DNA of 64,000 nt from an uncultured Shewanella sp. (GCF_947501665.1 NZ_CANMWS010000016.1:1-64000); one strand, 5' to 3'. Positions 28,104-38,916 are shown, counted from the first letter of the stretch. Translations and numbers: made by a program. Notes: generated by a model not told the origin, from the sequence alone.

Positions 28104-29924
28104 ATGAAATCATTAAGATTGATATTACTCACCCTGCTGTCGAGCTTGTTATTGATGGCTTGTGAAGATGGTACTGAAGACAAGGTTATAAGTAACGAAA
28201 GCAATGTGTCTTTGAGTGCGTTGGCGCCTGTCACATCTCAGGTTTCTTCTATTGGGCTATGTGACGATAAATTGATTGTTGACGATGACAATTGTTCTCA
28301 TTCAAGTAGATTGTCAATGCAGCTTATTGCACGATATGCCTCAAACGCGTTTGGTGTGAGTGCGGCTGAAATTGTCGATTTTCATCCAGAAACGTCACAG
28401 CTTTTTGTGATTAATGCACAAAGTGGAAAGGTGGATATATTGGATGGAACATTGCTTGTAACAGCAGAACCTGTGGGCCATGAAGCATCATTAGTGCTTA
28501 ATAATATGGTTAAAGTAGATGAAATCGATATTGAAAATGATGTTGGCTTATTGCATTTAGGCGGGGTGAATAGCCTCGCTATTTATCAAGATTTATTAGC
28601 GGTTGCGATTGAGCGAGGTGATTCACAAGGCAATGGGAAACAAGGTAAAGGTTTAGTGGCTTTTTATCGAGTGATGGAAGAGGGGGGAAGACAGTTTATT
28701 CATGCTGTTGAGGTGGGTTATTTACCTGATAATATCGTGTTTACGCCCAATGGTGCTCAGTTATTGATTGCCAATGAAGGTGAGCCTAATGATGATTATA
28801 GCGTGGATCCTGTTGGCAGCATTTCAGTGATTGATATTCTTGATAACACCCCTGCCACACAGGCGACTCATATTGATTTTACAGACTTTAATCAAGGAGA
28901 AGTGCGTTATAATGAACTCAGTAACCTGATTAAAATCAATGGTCCTAATTCGAGTGTTGCACAAGATTTAGAGCCTGAATACATCAGTATTAGTGAAAAC
29001 AGTCAAATGGCTTATGTGAGCTTACAAGAAAATAATGCCATCGCAAAAGTGAATTTATTGAGTATGACCATTGAATCAATATGGCCTTTAGGATTGAAAG
29101 ACTTTGGTGTTGCGGGCAATGAAATCGATGCTAGCGATAAAGATGAGGGTATTAATATTCAGCCTTATTTAGGTGTCTATGGCCTTTATCAACCGGATAC
29201 GATTGCCAGTTATCGCTGGAATAATGCCGATTTTATTGTGTCTGCTAATGAAGGTGATGCACGTGATTATGAGGGTTTTTCAGAAGAAGTGCGTGCTGAG
29301 GGTTTAACATTGACTGCCGAGCATCCTCAATATCTGGCCGCGCAAGATAAAACCCAGTTAGGGCGTTTAAAAGTCACAAGGAGTATGGGAGATGAGCAGG
29401 GTGATGGTGACTATGAACAATTAATCAGTTTTGGTGGACGTTCATTTTCTATTTGGGATCAAAATGGTGTATTAGTTTTTGATAGTGGTAGTGACTTTGT
29501 TCGAATCACCGCAGCAGTACTTGGGCAGCATTTTAATAATAATAATGATCAAAACAAAGGTGATAGCCGCAGTGATGATAAAGGTGTTGAGCCAGAAGCA
29601 TTAGCATTAGGTCAAATCGGTCATCGTCATTATGCGTTCGTTGGCTTAGAGCGTGTCGGCGGGATCATGATTTATGATGTGACAAATCCATTTGATGTGT
29701 TTTTTGTCGATTACGTGATTAATCGAGACATGAGCATTGATTTTTCTATTGATAAAAAAGACATCGATGGAAAGAAGATTGAGGGCGATCCCAGTGTTGT
29801 GGGCGATTTAGGGCCTGAAGGAATGAGGTTCATTTCAGCGGACAAGAGTCCATCTGGTGAGGCACTATTGATTGTTGCTAATGAAGTGAGTGGCAGTACC
29901 AGTGTTTATCAATTGACAGAATGA
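28104..29924 (+). CDS. Choice-of-anchor I-type beta-propeller lipoprotein
   Basis: 606 residues. Lipoprotein signal LLLMAC with lipidated Cys20, followed by Glu-Asp, then an acidic linker. The body is a beta-propeller of the mesenchyme-specific glycoprotein/choice-of-anchor I type: GKVDILDG, LGGVNSLAI, LPDNIVFTPNGAQLLIANEG, EPEYISISENSQMAYVSLQE, IVSANEGDARDY and PEALALGQIGHRHYAFVGLER are typical blade motifs. Such proteins often occur with phosphate-starvation phosphatases, but their activity is not established. Several Asp-rich loops (DDNDQNKGDSRSDD) suggest calcium binding. It appears to be a single-gene unit. Confidence 0.85.
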   Translation: MKSLRLILLTLLSSLLLMACEDGTEDKVISNESNVSLSALAPVTSQVSSIGLCDDKLIVDDDNCSHSSRLSMQLIARYASNAFGVSAAEIVDFHPETSQLFVINAQSGKVDILDGTLLVTAEPVGHEASLVLNNMVKVDEIDIENDVGLLHLGGVNSLAIYQDLLAVAIERGDSQGNGKQGKGLVAFYRVMEEGGRQFIHAVEVGYLPDNIVFTPNGAQLLIANEGEPNDDYSVDPVGSISVIDILDNTPATQATHIDFTDFNQGEVRYNELSNLIKINGPNSSVAQDLEPEYISISENSQMAYVSLQENNAIAKVNLLSMTIESIWPLGLKDFGVAGNEIDASDKDEGINIQPYLGVYGLYQPDTIASYRWNNADFIVSANEGDARDYEGFSEEVRAEGLTLTAEHPQYLAAQDKTQLGRLKVTRSMGDEQGDGDYEQLISFGGRSFSIWDQNGVLVFDSGSDFVRITAAVLGQHFNNNNDQNKGDSRSDDKGVEPEALALGQIGHRHYAFVGLERVGGIMIYDVTNPFDVFFVDYVINRDMSIDFSIDKKDIDGKKIEGDPSVVGDLGPEGMRFISADKSPSGEALLIVANEVSGSTSVYQLTE

Positions 29925-30013
29925 AAGGTATAAGGTGGCAACGCTTAACAAGTTAACCTCCCTGGCACGTTACTTTTGTGGTGAGGTGTCAGGAAGGTGA
30001 GTGCGATTACTGA

Positions 30014-30364
30014 TTAAAAACCACGGGGTAATTGCCCTTGCCCAGCCAATTTTTGACGCCATAATTCTTTTGGCGTTTGCCCTGATGTTTTTGTGGTTGT
30101 TTGTGTGTGGGCAACCTTAACGGTTTTGACTTTAGCCGCGGTGGGGCTGCTGGTTTGTACTGTTGTTGGTGTATCAGCTTTTTGTGTGCCAGTTTCAGTA
30201 TTAAACTCTGCAAACATAGATTCTAATTCACTGAAACGTAGAGATTTACCGCCATCGATTTTGTACCAGCTTCCTTTTTGCTCAATAGAGACTGTTTTGC
30301 CTTGTTGGCTTGTTAAAAAGCCTTCAAGCTGGCTGATAACTTCTTCTTTGGTCAGTTTAGACAT
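30014..30364 (-). CDS. Hypothetical protein, 116 residues
   Basis: Not assigned to a named family. The N-terminal half (residues 1-55) looks like a small folded domain with a helix and three strands (EEVISQLEGFLTSQQGKTVSIEQKG... given in parts: TVSIEQKGSWYKIDGGKSLRFSEL at about 24-47 in pattern). The middle is Thr/Ala/Lys-rich and probably disordered, and the end (PKELWRQKLAGQGQLPRGF) may be a short conserved peptide. Codon usage resembles its neighbours. Antisense open frames over it are judged shadows. AGGTT before ATG 30364 serves as a weak ribosome-binding site. Confidence 0.65.
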   Translation of the reverse strand: MSKLTKEEVISQLEGFLTSQQGKTVSIEQKGSWYKIDGGKSLRFSELESMFAEFNTETGTQKADTPTTVQTSSPTAAKVKTVKVAHTQTTTKTSGQTPKELWRQKLAGQGQLPRGF

Positions 30365-30437
30365 AGTTGTAACCTGTTAATTTTTTGTGTGTACATAACG
30401 AATTGGCGTGATTTTATAGGGTAAAGCACACAGATGT

Positions 30438-30466
30438 CCAATTTCCGGTGAAATTGGCCTTTTTTT
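30438..30466 (+). terminator. Terminator-like hairpin with T7 tail
   Basis: CCAATTTC-CGGT-GAAATTGG followed by CC and seven T residues is a good intrinsic terminator on the plus strand. It lies between two divergent genes and upstream of the Nif3-like gene, so what it stops is unclear: perhaps antisense readthrough, or a leader transcript. Confidence 0.6.
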
Positions 30467-30575
30467 ATGCATTTTTTAACGATAACAGATAATGCATTAA
30501 GCATGGGTTAAGTTATAGATAAATACCCTAAATCGGTTACAATATTGTTTTTATCGTTGGCGTTAGGGTGATCCC

Positions 30576-31340
30576 ATGTTGCGTACTGAATTAACGCAGT
30601 ATTTAACTTCTTTTTTGAATATCAACGCGTTTAAAGATTATGCCCCCAATGGGTTACAAGTTGAGGGAGCGAATGAGATCCACACCATAGTCACTGGTGT
30701 AACGGCCTGTCAGGCATTAATTGATAAAGCCATTGCATTAAAGGCGGATGCAATTTTAGTGCATCATGGTTTTTTTTGGAAAAATGAGCCTGAAGTGATC
30801 ACAGGCATGAAGCAAAAACGTATTAAAGCTTTGCTTGAGAATAATATTAATTTATATGGATATCATTTGCCTTTAGATGCACACCCTGAAGTGGGTAATA
30901 ACGTTGAGCTTGGGCGTCAATTGGGGTTGAATAATATCCAAGTGGTTGAGAATTTACCGAGTTTATCAACCCCAGGGTTATTGTGGCAGGGGGCACTGCC
31001 TGAAAAAATGCCAGCCAGTGATTTTGCAGCATACTTAAAAGCTGTACTTGGGCGTAAAGCCTTGCATTTGGGAGATGAAAATCAAATTGTTGAGTCGGTT
31101 GCTTGGTGCACAGGCGGCGCCCAAGATTATATTGATTTAGCGGCGCAGTTAGGCGTAGATGCCTTTATCAGTGGAGAAGTGTCTGAGCGTACCTTTCATT
31201 GTGCCATCGAGCAAAATATTCACTATTTTGCTGCAGGACATCACGCCACTGAGCGTTATGGTATTCAAGCATTAGGCCGACATTTGGAGGCTAAATTTGG
31301 CTTGACACAGCATTTTATCGATATCGATAATCCAGTGTAA
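30576..31340 (+). CDS. Nif3-like dinuclear metal centre protein (YbgI type)
   Basis: 254 residues, the size of E. coli YbgI. Conserved metal-binding elements of the NIF3 family are visible: ILVHHGFFW near residue 70 (His-His), YGYHLPLDAH near 95, a GAQDYIDLAAQLGVDAFISGE stretch (conserved GG-x9-Asp...Gly-Glu) and the C-terminal AAGHHATERYG (His-x3-Glu). These would hold two metal ions at the centre of a hexameric toroid. The biochemical role of the family is still debated. Start ATG 30576 lies after a GGGTGATCCC region. It forms a single-gene unit. Confidence 0.92.
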   Translation: MLRTELTQYLTSFLNINAFKDYAPNGLQVEGANEIHTIVTGVTACQALIDKAIALKADAILVHHGFFWKNEPEVITGMKQKRIKALLENNINLYGYHLPLDAHPEVGNNVELGRQLGLNNIQVVENLPSLSTPGLLWQGALPEKMPASDFAAYLKAVLGRKALHLGDENQIVESVAWCTGGAQDYIDLAAQLGVDAFISGEVSERTFHCAIEQNIHYFAAGHHATERYGIQALGRHLEAKFGLTQHFIDIDNPV

Positions 31341-31591
31341 TAGGCTGCTATTTTTTAATGTGGTTTGTTTTTTAATTTTAGTAGCATGTGTGTGAGTCAT
31401 TGCTATATTGGTGTACTCCATTTTAAACATTACAGTGACCTTTAGGCTAAAATCGAAAAAGTCGAAAGTTATATGGAGTCTCGTGGGAGAAAAGTGATAG
31501 AAACTAACAAAATTGATATTAAATGGAACAATAAATACTTACCCTTTCCTTGAACGATTAACTTTCAAAGTGTCATGTAATGGGGAGTAGA

Positions 31592-33259
31592 ATGGAAGTT
31601 TCTGGGACAATTTCAAACATAATGGTTGATTTGAATCAACTTAAAAACAATGATTACGAGTATGGTTTCGTAGAAAAAGCGTTTGATACCTTCAAAGACT
31701 TATTTTGTTGGAGTAACCGAGTGGCAGCAAAAACGCTTTTCATTGAGATGATGACGAATGAGTCATTAACAAAAGAGCAGTTTGTTCAAAAGTTCAATGA
31801 ACTAAGTGAATTAGCATCTGCCACGGGTAAAAAGGAATTTACAATCGATACGAATGGCAATGGCGACTTGTCTTATAAGGTTAGCCAACTTATTTTAAAA
31901 ACGTTTCCATTTGAGCGAGTGCATGATCCATTGCCTTTGAATATTGAAGGATCTGAACTGGATGAAACAGACAGTCATATCAGTAGTGATACGAAGAGCA
32001 GCACCATGAGTTCATCGGTGAAAGGCAGCCTACCTCAATCAGAGAGCGACATTATCGAGCCTGCTCCTCCTTTGATGTCACAAGGGAAGCAATTACGTGC
32101 TCAAAATACGCCTATTGTATTGTTACCGCAAATGACCTTAAGTGATCTATTGAGTCGAATGGGTGAAAATGTCTCTAGTTGTCAAAAAGTCACTGAGTTA
32201 TTGATGATGAAGAGCGAATTAAACAATGATGAAGCTGGAGTGGCAAGAAGGTTATATTCTGAATTACAGTCTGAACAACTGACATTTTTACTGAATCCTC
32301 AAGAACCAATACAATCAGTGGTTCAGTTTACCGATGATGAAATCATTAAGCGATTTTATGATCGAGATTTTCAATACCTAGATCAGCTGCTTAGATTAAC
32401 TGGAGAAGACATTGACAATGCACCGCGGGCAATGGAAATATTATCTTCACCTAAGTTAAGTCAGTTGAAGAAGGCGCAAATTCTATTAAGTGACCTGAAC
32501 ATTTCTATACAACAAAAAGAAATGCGTAACGTTGAGTTACTCCGCGATAATCAGTTTAGAGAGGGGCTATTTTCAACGGACGGGAAAAAACGTCCTCCCG
32601 TTACCATCGGATCAAGTTATACAGTAATGGAAACCATTCGTGACGAGCGTGGACAATGGATAGGAGATAAAGCGCTTCATAGTGTTAAAGGAGAGTATTT
32701 CGCGATCAAAACCCTTGATAATGGTGATTGTTCCATTGCCAGTATCGGGCTTGATCCTAAAGAGATGAGAACGAAAAAGTATGTCGATAATATGATCCAA
32801 ACGATTGTGAGTAGTGGCACTATTGAGCAAAAAGAAGCACTATTGTTTGCATTACGAAGTGTTGCAGCAGAGGTAAATAATATGCCTGAGTTGCAGTTGG
32901 AGGCCTTATATTTGGCAACTCCTAATAATTTAGCTCTGCTTGATATGACATCACTAAAAACACGATTAGCAACACCAGGGTTATATTTGACTCAGCAAGA
33001 GCTTGGTCTCATCGCTGCGAGTAAAAATATAAAGGTTATTCTAGTTCAATTTAACAAGAATGATATTCGTAACATGGACAATTTTACTGATATTCAAACC
33101 GTGGATACAACGACTAAGTCAGTAGAGTTAGGGGATAAGAGTAGTCAAACGGTGAAACACGTTTTAATGTCGCCTAATTCGCTGTCAAGTAATGTCAAGG
33201 CGCCAACGCATTTTTCAACTTTGAAGGTGATAGAAGAAAACACTACACAACTGCACTAG
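31592..33259 (+). CDS. Putative OTU-like cysteine protease, 555 residues
   Basis: No full-length family recognised. The C-terminal part from about residue 340 has the shape of an OTU deubiquitinase-type domain: a Cys box DNGDCSIASIG with Cys380, a run of helices, an LTQQELGLIAASKNIKVILVQF strand-helix block matched in pattern (key part NIKVILVQF), and a terminal His540 in PTHFSTL. The N-terminal 330 residues are helical and acidic with a Ser-rich linker near 135-150, and have no signal peptide. ATG 31592 is preferred over ATG 31580 because GGGGAG lies five bases before it. A type III, IV or VI effector, or a toxin, would fit, but no secretion genes adjoin it. A bidirectional terminator follows. 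The OTU call is an inference from motif order. Confidence 0.6.
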   Translation: MEVSGTISNIMVDLNQLKNNDYEYGFVEKAFDTFKDLFCWSNRVAAKTLFIEMMTNESLTKEQFVQKFNELSELASATGKKEFTIDTNGNGDLSYKVSQLILKTFPFERVHDPLPLNIEGSELDETDSHISSDTKSSTMSSSVKGSLPQSESDIIEPAPPLMSQGKQLRAQNTPIVLLPQMTLSDLLSRMGENVSSCQKVTELLMMKSELNNDEAGVARRLYSELQSEQLTFLLNPQEPIQSVVQFTDDEIIKRFYDRDFQYLDQLLRLTGEDIDNAPRAMEILSSPKLSQLKKAQILLSDLNISIQQKEMRNVELLRDNQFREGLFSTDGKKRPPVTIGSSYTVMETIRDERGQWIGDKALHSVKGEYFAIKTLDNGDCSIASIGLDPKEMRTKKYVDNMIQTIVSSGTIEQKEALLFALRSVAAEVNNMPELQLEALYLATPNNLALLDMTSLKTRLATPGLYLTQQELGLIAASKNIKVILVQFNKNDIRNMDNFTDIQTVDTTTKSVELGDKSSQTVKHVLMSPNSLSSNVKAPTHFSTLKVIEENTTQLH

Positions 33260-33305
33260 GGCTTAATATATGATTATGTGATCCCTTATTGAAAGCACTT
33301 TCGAT

Positions 33306-33340
33306 AAAAAAGCCGCTCTTATTAAAGATGCGGCTTTTTT
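33306..33340. terminator. Bidirectional intrinsic terminator
   Basis: AAAAAAGCCGC pairs with GCGGCTTTTTT around a 13-base loop, between the converging OTU-like gene and metG. The A and T runs allow termination in both directions. Confidence 0.9.
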
Positions 33341-33347
33341 ATTTGTG

Positions 33348-33386
33348 TTATCCCCGTGATTGAGCGATCCTCTGTTACGGGGATAA
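33348..33386. terminator. Hairpin next to the metG 3' end
   Basis: TTATCCCCGT pairs perfectly with ACGGGGATAA around a 19-base loop, directly before the metG stop on the minus strand. It may assist termination with the stronger hairpin at 33306. Confidence 0.5.
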
Positions 33387-33395
33387 AAGTGCGGC

Positions 33396-35474
33396 TTATT
33401 TCACTTTCATACCGGGTTGAGCGCCGTCATGGGGTTCCATGATCCATAAGTCCTTACCACCTGGACCTGCGGCTAATACCATGCCTTCTGAGGTGCCAAA
33501 ACGCATCTCACGCGGAGCAAGGTTAGCCACCATCACAGTGAGCTTACCAGTCAACTCTTCAGGGGAATAAGCAGATTTGATACCAGCAAACACTTGCTTG
33601 GTTTCGCCGCCTAAATCCAGCTCTAAACGCAGTAACTTCTTCGCTTCTTTCACATGCTCAGCTTTGGCAATGCGGGCGATACGCAAGTCAATTTTAGCAA
33701 AGTCATCAAAGCTTATTTCAGGGCTGATAGGCTCTTGTTCAAGGGGAGATTGATGAGCGGTGCCGTCTTGCTGTTTTGCTTCCCCTTTCGTTTCTGTTGT
33801 GTTGGCTTTACTTGTATCCGCTACTTGCAGATTTTCTGTGGAGGCGTCGATGATGGCTTGAATATTTTTCATGTCAACACGCTGCATTAAGGCTTTAAAA
33901 GGAGTGATTGTATGGCCGGTAAGATCCGTATTTAAGCCATTCCAAGTCAGTTCTAGTTGTAAGAATGCTTCCACATCACTGGCAAGTTTAGGCAATACAG
34001 GCTTTAAGTAAGTACACAGAATACGGAATAAATTCAGTGCATGGCTACAAACTTGATGAGCCTGTGCTTGAGTTTCTTCTTGCTTGATCAATTGCCATGG
34101 CGCAGCTTCTGCCACAAAGGCATTGGCCAAGTCGGCTAGTGCCATAATCTCGCGCATGGCTTTGCCGTATTCTCGGGTTTCATAACACTCAGCAATAGCG
34201 TCTTGCTTGGCTAAGAAAGTGTCAGTAAGGCTATTGTCGGCCACTTTCGCTAATTTGCCATCAAAACGTTTGTTAATAAACCCGGCAGTACGAGAAGCAA
34301 GGTTGACGAGTTTACCCACCAGATCAGAATTGACGCGTTGGGCGAAATCTTCAAGGTTTAAATCTAAATCATCGATACGGCTACTGAGTTTTGCGGCGTA
34401 ATAATAACGTAAGTATTCAGGATTTAAGTTATCTAAATAGGTACGAGCCTTAATGAAGGTACCTTTTGATTTAGACATTTTAGCGCCATTGACGGTGACA
34501 TAACCATGAGCATAAACGCTGGTGGGTTTACGCAGCCCTGCGCCTTCTAGCATGGCAGGCCAGAATAGACTGTGGAAGTAGACAATGTCTTTGCCGATAA
34601 AGTGGTACACCTCAGCGGTTGAATCTTTAGCCCAAAAATCATCAAATTTGATATCGTCACGTTTATCACACAGGTTTTTAAATGAACCCATGTAGCCGAT
34701 AGGCGCATCTAACCAAACATAAAAGAATTTACCCGGGGCATCGGGAATTTCAAAACCAAAGTAAGGCGCATCACGGGAGATATCCCATTGTTGTAAGCCT
34801 TGCTCAAACCATTCTCCCAGTTTATTCGCCATTTCAGTTTGTAATGACCCAGAATTAATCCATTCTTTTAACATGCTTTCAAAAGCAGGTAGGTCAAAAA
34901 AGAAGTGCTCTGAGTCTTTCATGATGGGCGTCGCACCGGAGACTGCAGATTTTGGATTGATTAAATCTGTTGTGCTGTAAGTTGCACCGCAGTTGTCACA
35001 ATTGTCACCATATTGATCGTCAGAGTGACAGCGAGGACAAGTGCCTTTGACAAAACGATCCGGTAAAAACATCGATTTTTCAGGATCAAATAACTGTGAA
35101 ATGGTCTTAGTTTTGATATAACCGCCAGCACGTAATTTGAGATAAATCTCGCTAGCAAGAGCCTTATTTTCTTCGCTGTGAGTGCTATGAAAATTATCAA
35201 ATTGAATATTAAAATCGGCAAAATCTTGCTGGTGCTCTTCTTGCACTTGAGCAATCATGGCTTCAGGGGTAATCCCCAGCTGCTGTGCTTTGAGCATGAT
35301 AGGCGTACCATGGGCATCATCGGCACAAATATAATAACATTCATGCCCACGCAATTTTTGATAGCGTGACCAGATGTCTGTTTGAATATATTCCAACATA
35401 TGCCCTAAGTGTATGGGGCCGTTGGCATAGGGTAGTGCACTTGTCACTAGTATTTTACGTTGTGAATTTGCCAT
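33396..35474 (-). CDS. metG: Methionyl-tRNA synthetase
   Basis: 692 residues from ATG 35474 ([19 protein letters not shown]), which matches the usual N-terminus; the earlier in-frame ATG at 35501 would add nine atypical residues. It charges tRNA-Met in the cytoplasm. Class I signatures: HLGH at 22-25 and KMSKS near 333. A knotted zinc domain is [18 protein letters not shown] at about 146-163 (four Cys). The anticodon-binding helical domain follows, and after a variable linker (about 555-590) the C-terminal Trbp111-type tRNA-binding domain ([14 protein letters not shown]...). All active-site elements are present. It is divergent from mrp with about 160 bases between. Confidence 0.98.
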   Translation of the reverse strand: MANSQRKILVTSALPYANGPIHLGHMLEYIQTDIWSRYQKLRGHECYYICADDAHGTPIMLKAQQLGITPEAMIAQVQEEHQQDFADFNIQFDNFHSTHSEENKALASEIYLKLRAGGYIKTKTISQLFDPEKSMFLPDRFVKGTCPRCHSDDQYGDNCDNCGATYSTTDLINPKSAVSGATPIMKDSEHFFFDLPAFESMLKEWINSGSLQTEMANKLGEWFEQGLQQWDISRDAPYFGFEIPDAPGKFFYVWLDAPIGYMGSFKNLCDKRDDIKFDDFWAKDSTAEVYHFIGKDIVYFHSLFWPAMLEGAGLRKPTSVYAHGYVTVNGAKMSKSKGTFIKARTYLDNLNPEYLRYYYAAKLSSRIDDLDLNLEDFAQRVNSDLVGKLVNLASRTAGFINKRFDGKLAKVADNSLTDTFLAKQDAIAECYETREYGKAMREIMALADLANAFVAEAAPWQLIKQEETQAQAHQVCSHALNLFRILCTYLKPVLPKLASDVEAFLQLELTWNGLNTDLTGHTITPFKALMQRVDMKNIQAIIDASTENLQVADTSKANTTETKGEAKQQDGTAHQSPLEQEPISPEISFDDFAKIDLRIARIAKAEHVKEAKKLLRLELDLGGETKQVFAGIKSAYSPEELTGKLTVMVANLAPREMRFGTSEGMVLAAGPGGKDLWIMEPHDGAQPGMKVK

Positions 35475-35634
35475 CTTGTCTCTAAATTGTGTGATGCTCA
35501 AAAAGTATGGGGTAGATACTAACCGATCCGTTAAAGACTTTCATTAAAAGCTGATGTAAGTGGATTAAATTCAGACTAATGTTTGCCTCAATATCTGCTA
35601 CAATTGCACAACTTTTATTTTAGGGAGTGATATT

Positions 35635-36744
35635 TTGCCTTCATTTTGCCCAGCATTTTCACTGAATGAACCGTTATTGACCCCAGTGTTAAGTCATTTA
35701 GCGTTAGTCATGGATGAACATCTTGGACGCAGTTTATTAGAGGCCGATATTGTCAAAGATGTGGCGCTGAACGGGCGTTGCCTTGACATTGCCTTAACGT
35801 TTCCTTATCCCTGTTACTCTCAAAAAGCGGCGATTGAAAAAAAAATAGCGGCGACATTAAGCGCAATCACTGAAATTGATACGGTGAAATGTCACATTGA
35901 CTTTGATTTTGCTGTACAATCCCCGCAAACTCAGTCACCCATTAATAATGTTAAGCACGTCATTGCTGTGGCATCGGGTAAAGGTGGCGTGGGGAAATCC
36001 ACTACAGCGGTGAATTTAGCCTTGGCATTAGCGGCTGAAGGGGCAAAAGTTGGGGTGTTAGACGCTGATATTTATGGCCCTTCCATTCCCATTATGCTTG
36101 GGATCCCGAACTTTAAGCCTGTATCGCCAGATGGCAAGGTGATGATGCCTGCTAATGTACATGGCATTGTGGCACAATCTATTGGTTTTATTGTCGATAC
36201 AGAGCAAGCGGCCGTGTGGCGAGGCCCTATGGCTGCAGGCGCATTAGTGCAATTAATTAATGAAACCCAGTGGCCTGAATTGGATTATATGGTGATTGAT
36301 TTACCACCAGGGACGGGGGATATTCAGTTAACCTTATCGCAAAAAGTACCACTGAGTGGTGCTGTCATTGTGACAACGCCACAAGATATCGCACTGGCCG
36401 ATGCTCAAAAAGGCATCAATATGTTTCAAAAGGTGAATGTCCCTGTATTGGGCATTGTGGAAAACATGAGTTTCCACCTATGTAGCCAGTGTGGGCATCA
36501 AGAGCATCCATTTGGTCGAGATGGTGGGCAAAAAATGGCGACACGTTACGGATTACCTTTGTTAGGGCAACTACCATTGACCTTGGCAATTCGAGAAGAC
36601 GTGGATAAAGGGGTACCGAGTGTGGTGGCAACACCTCACAATGATATTGCACAATTGTATCTAGCGATTGCTAGGCAAGTGGGTGCAGAATTAGCGTTGT
36701 CTAAAGCGCAACCAACCGTTTCTATTAGTATGTCGAATGAATAA
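35635..36744 (+). CDS. mrp: Mrp/ApbC-type iron-sulfur cluster carrier ATPase
   Basis: 369 residues. An N-terminal MIP18/DUF59-like domain (1-95) precedes the P-loop ATPase, whose deviant Walker A is GKGGVGKST at 115-123 and whose CxxC (LCSQCG, near 281) binds a bridging cluster in the dimer. The protein carries and delivers Fe-S clusters. The start appears to be TTG 35635, with AGGGAG seven bases upstream. It is divergent from metG and leads into udk 15 bases later and dcd, the arrangement common in this group. Confidence 0.96.
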   Translation: MPSFCPAFSLNEPLLTPVLSHLALVMDEHLGRSLLEADIVKDVALNGRCLDIALTFPYPCYSQKAAIEKKIAATLSAITEIDTVKCHIDFDFAVQSPQTQSPINNVKHVIAVASGKGGVGKSTTAVNLALALAAEGAKVGVLDADIYGPSIPIMLGIPNFKPVSPDGKVMMPANVHGIVAQSIGFIVDTEQAAVWRGPMAAGALVQLINETQWPELDYMVIDLPPGTGDIQLTLSQKVPLSGAVIVTTPQDIALADAQKGINMFQKVNVPVLGIVENMSFHLCSQCGHQEHPFGRDGGQKMATRYGLPLLGQLPLTLAIREDVDKGVPSVVATPHNDIAQLYLAIARQVGAELALSKAQPTVSISMSNE

Positions 36745-36759
36745 GGGTTTAGAATACAA

Positions 36760-37398
36760 ATGAATTCACAGCAGTGTGTGATTATTGGGATTGCAGGGGC
36801 GTCTGCGTCGGGTAAAAGTTTAATTGCTAAAACGATTTTTGAAGAGTTATGCAGTGATTTAGGCACAGATCAAATTGGTGTGATTTCAGAAGATGCTTAT
36901 TATCGTGATCAAAGCCATTTGTCGATGGAGCAGCGTGTTTTAACCAATTATGATCACCCTAAAGCGTTAGACCATGAGTTATTGTGTTGTCATTTGCAAC
37001 AACTTAAAAATGGTGAATCTGCTGACATTCCCGTTTACAGTTATAAAGAACACACTCGAACTGACGAAACCTTATCTTTAACGCCCAAAAAGGTGATTAT
37101 TTTAGAGGGCATTTTATTACTTACCGATCCTGCGCTGCGTGATGTCATGGATGCCACTGTCTTTATGGATACGCCTTTAGATATTTGTTTTATGCGTCGC
37201 TTATCTCGTGATGTGGCAGAGCGAGGCCGTACCATGCAGTCAGTGATGTCGCAGTACACCGAAACGGTACGTCCGATGTTTTTACAGTTCATTGAACCGT
37301 CAAAACAGTATGCTGATATCATAGTGCCTCGTGGCGGGAAAAACCGTATTGCCACTGATATTTTAAAAGCTAGAATTCAACATTTGCTCGCAAAATAA
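36760..37398 (+). CDS. udk: Uridine kinase
   Basis: 212 residues. Phosphorylates uridine and cytidine to UMP and CMP in pyrimidine salvage. Walker A GASASGKS at about 12-19, then the [10 protein letters not shown] nucleoside-binding segment, [12 protein letters not shown], and the [10 protein letters not shown] motif, all standard for bacterial Udk. Length matches E. coli Udk (213). An AAGGG stretch in the end of mrp is the ribosome-binding site, 15 bases separating the two genes; dcd follows 32 bases on, so the three are probably co-transcribed. Confidence 0.97.
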   Translation: MNSQQCVIIGIAGASASGKSLIAKTIFEELCSDLGTDQIGVISEDAYYRDQSHLSMEQRVLTNYDHPKALDHELLCCHLQQLKNGESADIPVYSYKEHTRTDETLSLTPKKVIILEGILLLTDPALRDVMDATVFMDTPLDICFMRRLSRDVAERGRTMQSVMSQYTETVRPMFLQFIEPSKQYADIIVPRGGKNRIATDILKARIQHLLAK

Positions 37399-37430
37399 CG
37401 GCTAAGAGTGATTTTAGAGGATAATGAAAT

Positions 37431-38015
37431 ATGCGTTTAACCGATATTGAAATAGAAGCGTGTTTAGATGATGGTACCATTATTATGGAGCCTCGTCCAA
37501 GCTCTGAGGCCATCAGTGGGGTGAGTGTTGATGTTAAACTGGGCAATCAGTTTCGGGTGTTTAAAGATCACACTGCGCCTTTTATCGATTTGAGTGGCCC
37601 AAGTACGCAAGTTCAAGCGGCGCTAGACAGAGTGATGAGTGATACCATAGTGATTGCTGATGATGAGTCTTTTTTCCTTCATCCAGGGGAATTGGCGCTG
37701 TCAATTACACATGAAAATGTGACTTTACCGGCAGATATTGTGGGTTGGTTAGACGGCCGTTCATCGTTAGCAAGGCTAGGTTTAATGGTGCATGTGACCG
37801 CTCACCGTATTGATCCGGGTTGGCAAGGTAAAATCGTACTTGAATTTTATAACAGTGGTAAGTTGCCGTTAGCATTAAAACCTTTGATGACCATAGGTGC
37901 GCTTAACTTTGAACGTTTAAGACACGCTGTGGCAAAGCCTTATAACACGCGTAAAAGTGCGAAGTATAAAGATCAGCAAGAAGCGGTGGCTAGCCGTATT
38001 AGCCAAGATAATTAA
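37431..38015 (+). CDS. dcd: dCTP deaminase
   Basis: 194 residues, the size of E. coli Dcd (193). Converts dCTP to dUTP, the main route to dTMP in these bacteria. The active-site block [13 protein letters not shown] near residue 110 and the [12 protein letters not shown] sequence with the catalytic Glu (about 138) are intact. The AGAGG before ATG 37431 is the ribosome-binding site. It is third in the mrp-udk-dcd unit. Confidence 0.98.
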   Translation: MRLTDIEIEACLDDGTIIMEPRPSSEAISGVSVDVKLGNQFRVFKDHTAPFIDLSGPSTQVQAALDRVMSDTIVIADDESFFLHPGELALSITHENVTLPADIVGWLDGRSSLARLGLMVHVTAHRIDPGWQGKIVLEFYNSGKLPLALKPLMTIGALNFERLRHAVAKPYNTRKSAKYKDQQEAVASRISQDN

Positions 38016-38097
38016 CAAAAAAGAGGACACTGCTTGCTGCCTCAGTTGTTTTTTATTTTGATTAACAGCGTGGCAAGTATCAATGCAAGGTTAAAGC

Positions 38098-38916
38098 ATG
38101 ATGACAGTCTGGGTTAATGGTGTTGAAAATGGTCAAGTGAAGCCTGTAGATAGAGGGCTGGCTTACGGTGATGGTTTATTTGCCACTATGCGAGTCAGTC
38201 ATCATGAGATACAGTTTTTGACAGGCCATTTTAATCGGCTGTCCCAAGGCGCCAAACGTCTCGGATTTGATTGGCAAGCGTCACCCACATTAAAGGCACA
38301 TTTACATCAGCAAGCTTTAACAATGGAGCACGGCTGTATTAAATTGTTATTAACCCGTGGCTCTGGCGGTCGAGGGTATGCCGCGCCGTCACAATTAGAC
38401 ATCACTGAAGTGGTGTCAACCCATCCCATTCCTAAGCATTATCCACTCTGGCAACAACGAGGTATTGCATTAGTGAGTAGTGATGTTACTTTGGGCAGAC
38501 AACCTCGGTTAGCCGGTATCAAACATTGTAATCGTCTTGAGCAAGTTCTGATAAAGTCAGTGCCCATTCCTTTAGGTTTTGATGATTATTTGGTATTGGA
38601 TGAGCAAGATTTGGTGATAGAGTCATCCATGGCCAATCTTTTTTTTGTGGATAAAGAGCAAGCGGTTTATACCCCTGCACTCAGTCACAGTGGCGTGGCG
38701 GGTATGATGCGGGAGCAAGTCATTAATGGCATATTAGCGTTGGGTTTTTCGGTGCATGTGAAACCCATACCAATAAGCCGGTTGACTGATTTTTCTGCTG
38801 CTTTTGTCACTAACAGTTTACTGGGAGTGGTGGATGTGACTCGCATTAATGATGTGATGTACACCAGCGACCCTTTAACACAGATGTTACGTACAGAATT
38901 GAACTTGGTTTTGTAA
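38098..38916 (+). CDS. pabC: Aminodeoxychorismate lyase (PabC)
   Basis: 272 residues, PLP-dependent fold type IV. Converts 4-amino-4-deoxychorismate to p-aminobenzoate and pyruvate for folate synthesis. Recognised elements are DRGLAYGDGLFATMR at about 18-32, the catalytic Lys in AGIKHCNRLEQVL near 142-146, and the cofactor phosphate-binding ESSMANLFFV near 180. ATG 38098 and 38101 are both possible. It is followed 26 bases later by mltG, as in E. coli and Pseudomonas. Confidence 0.95.
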   Translation: MMTVWVNGVENGQVKPVDRGLAYGDGLFATMRVSHHEIQFLTGHFNRLSQGAKRLGFDWQASPTLKAHLHQQALTMEHGCIKLLLTRGSGGRGYAAPSQLDITEVVSTHPIPKHYPLWQQRGIALVSSDVTLGRQPRLAGIKHCNRLEQVLIKSVPIPLGFDDYLVLDEQDLVIESSMANLFFVDKEQAVYTPALSHSGVAGMMREQVINGILALGFSVHVKPIPISRLTDFSAAFVTNSLLGVVDVTRINDVMYTSDPLTQMLRTELNLVL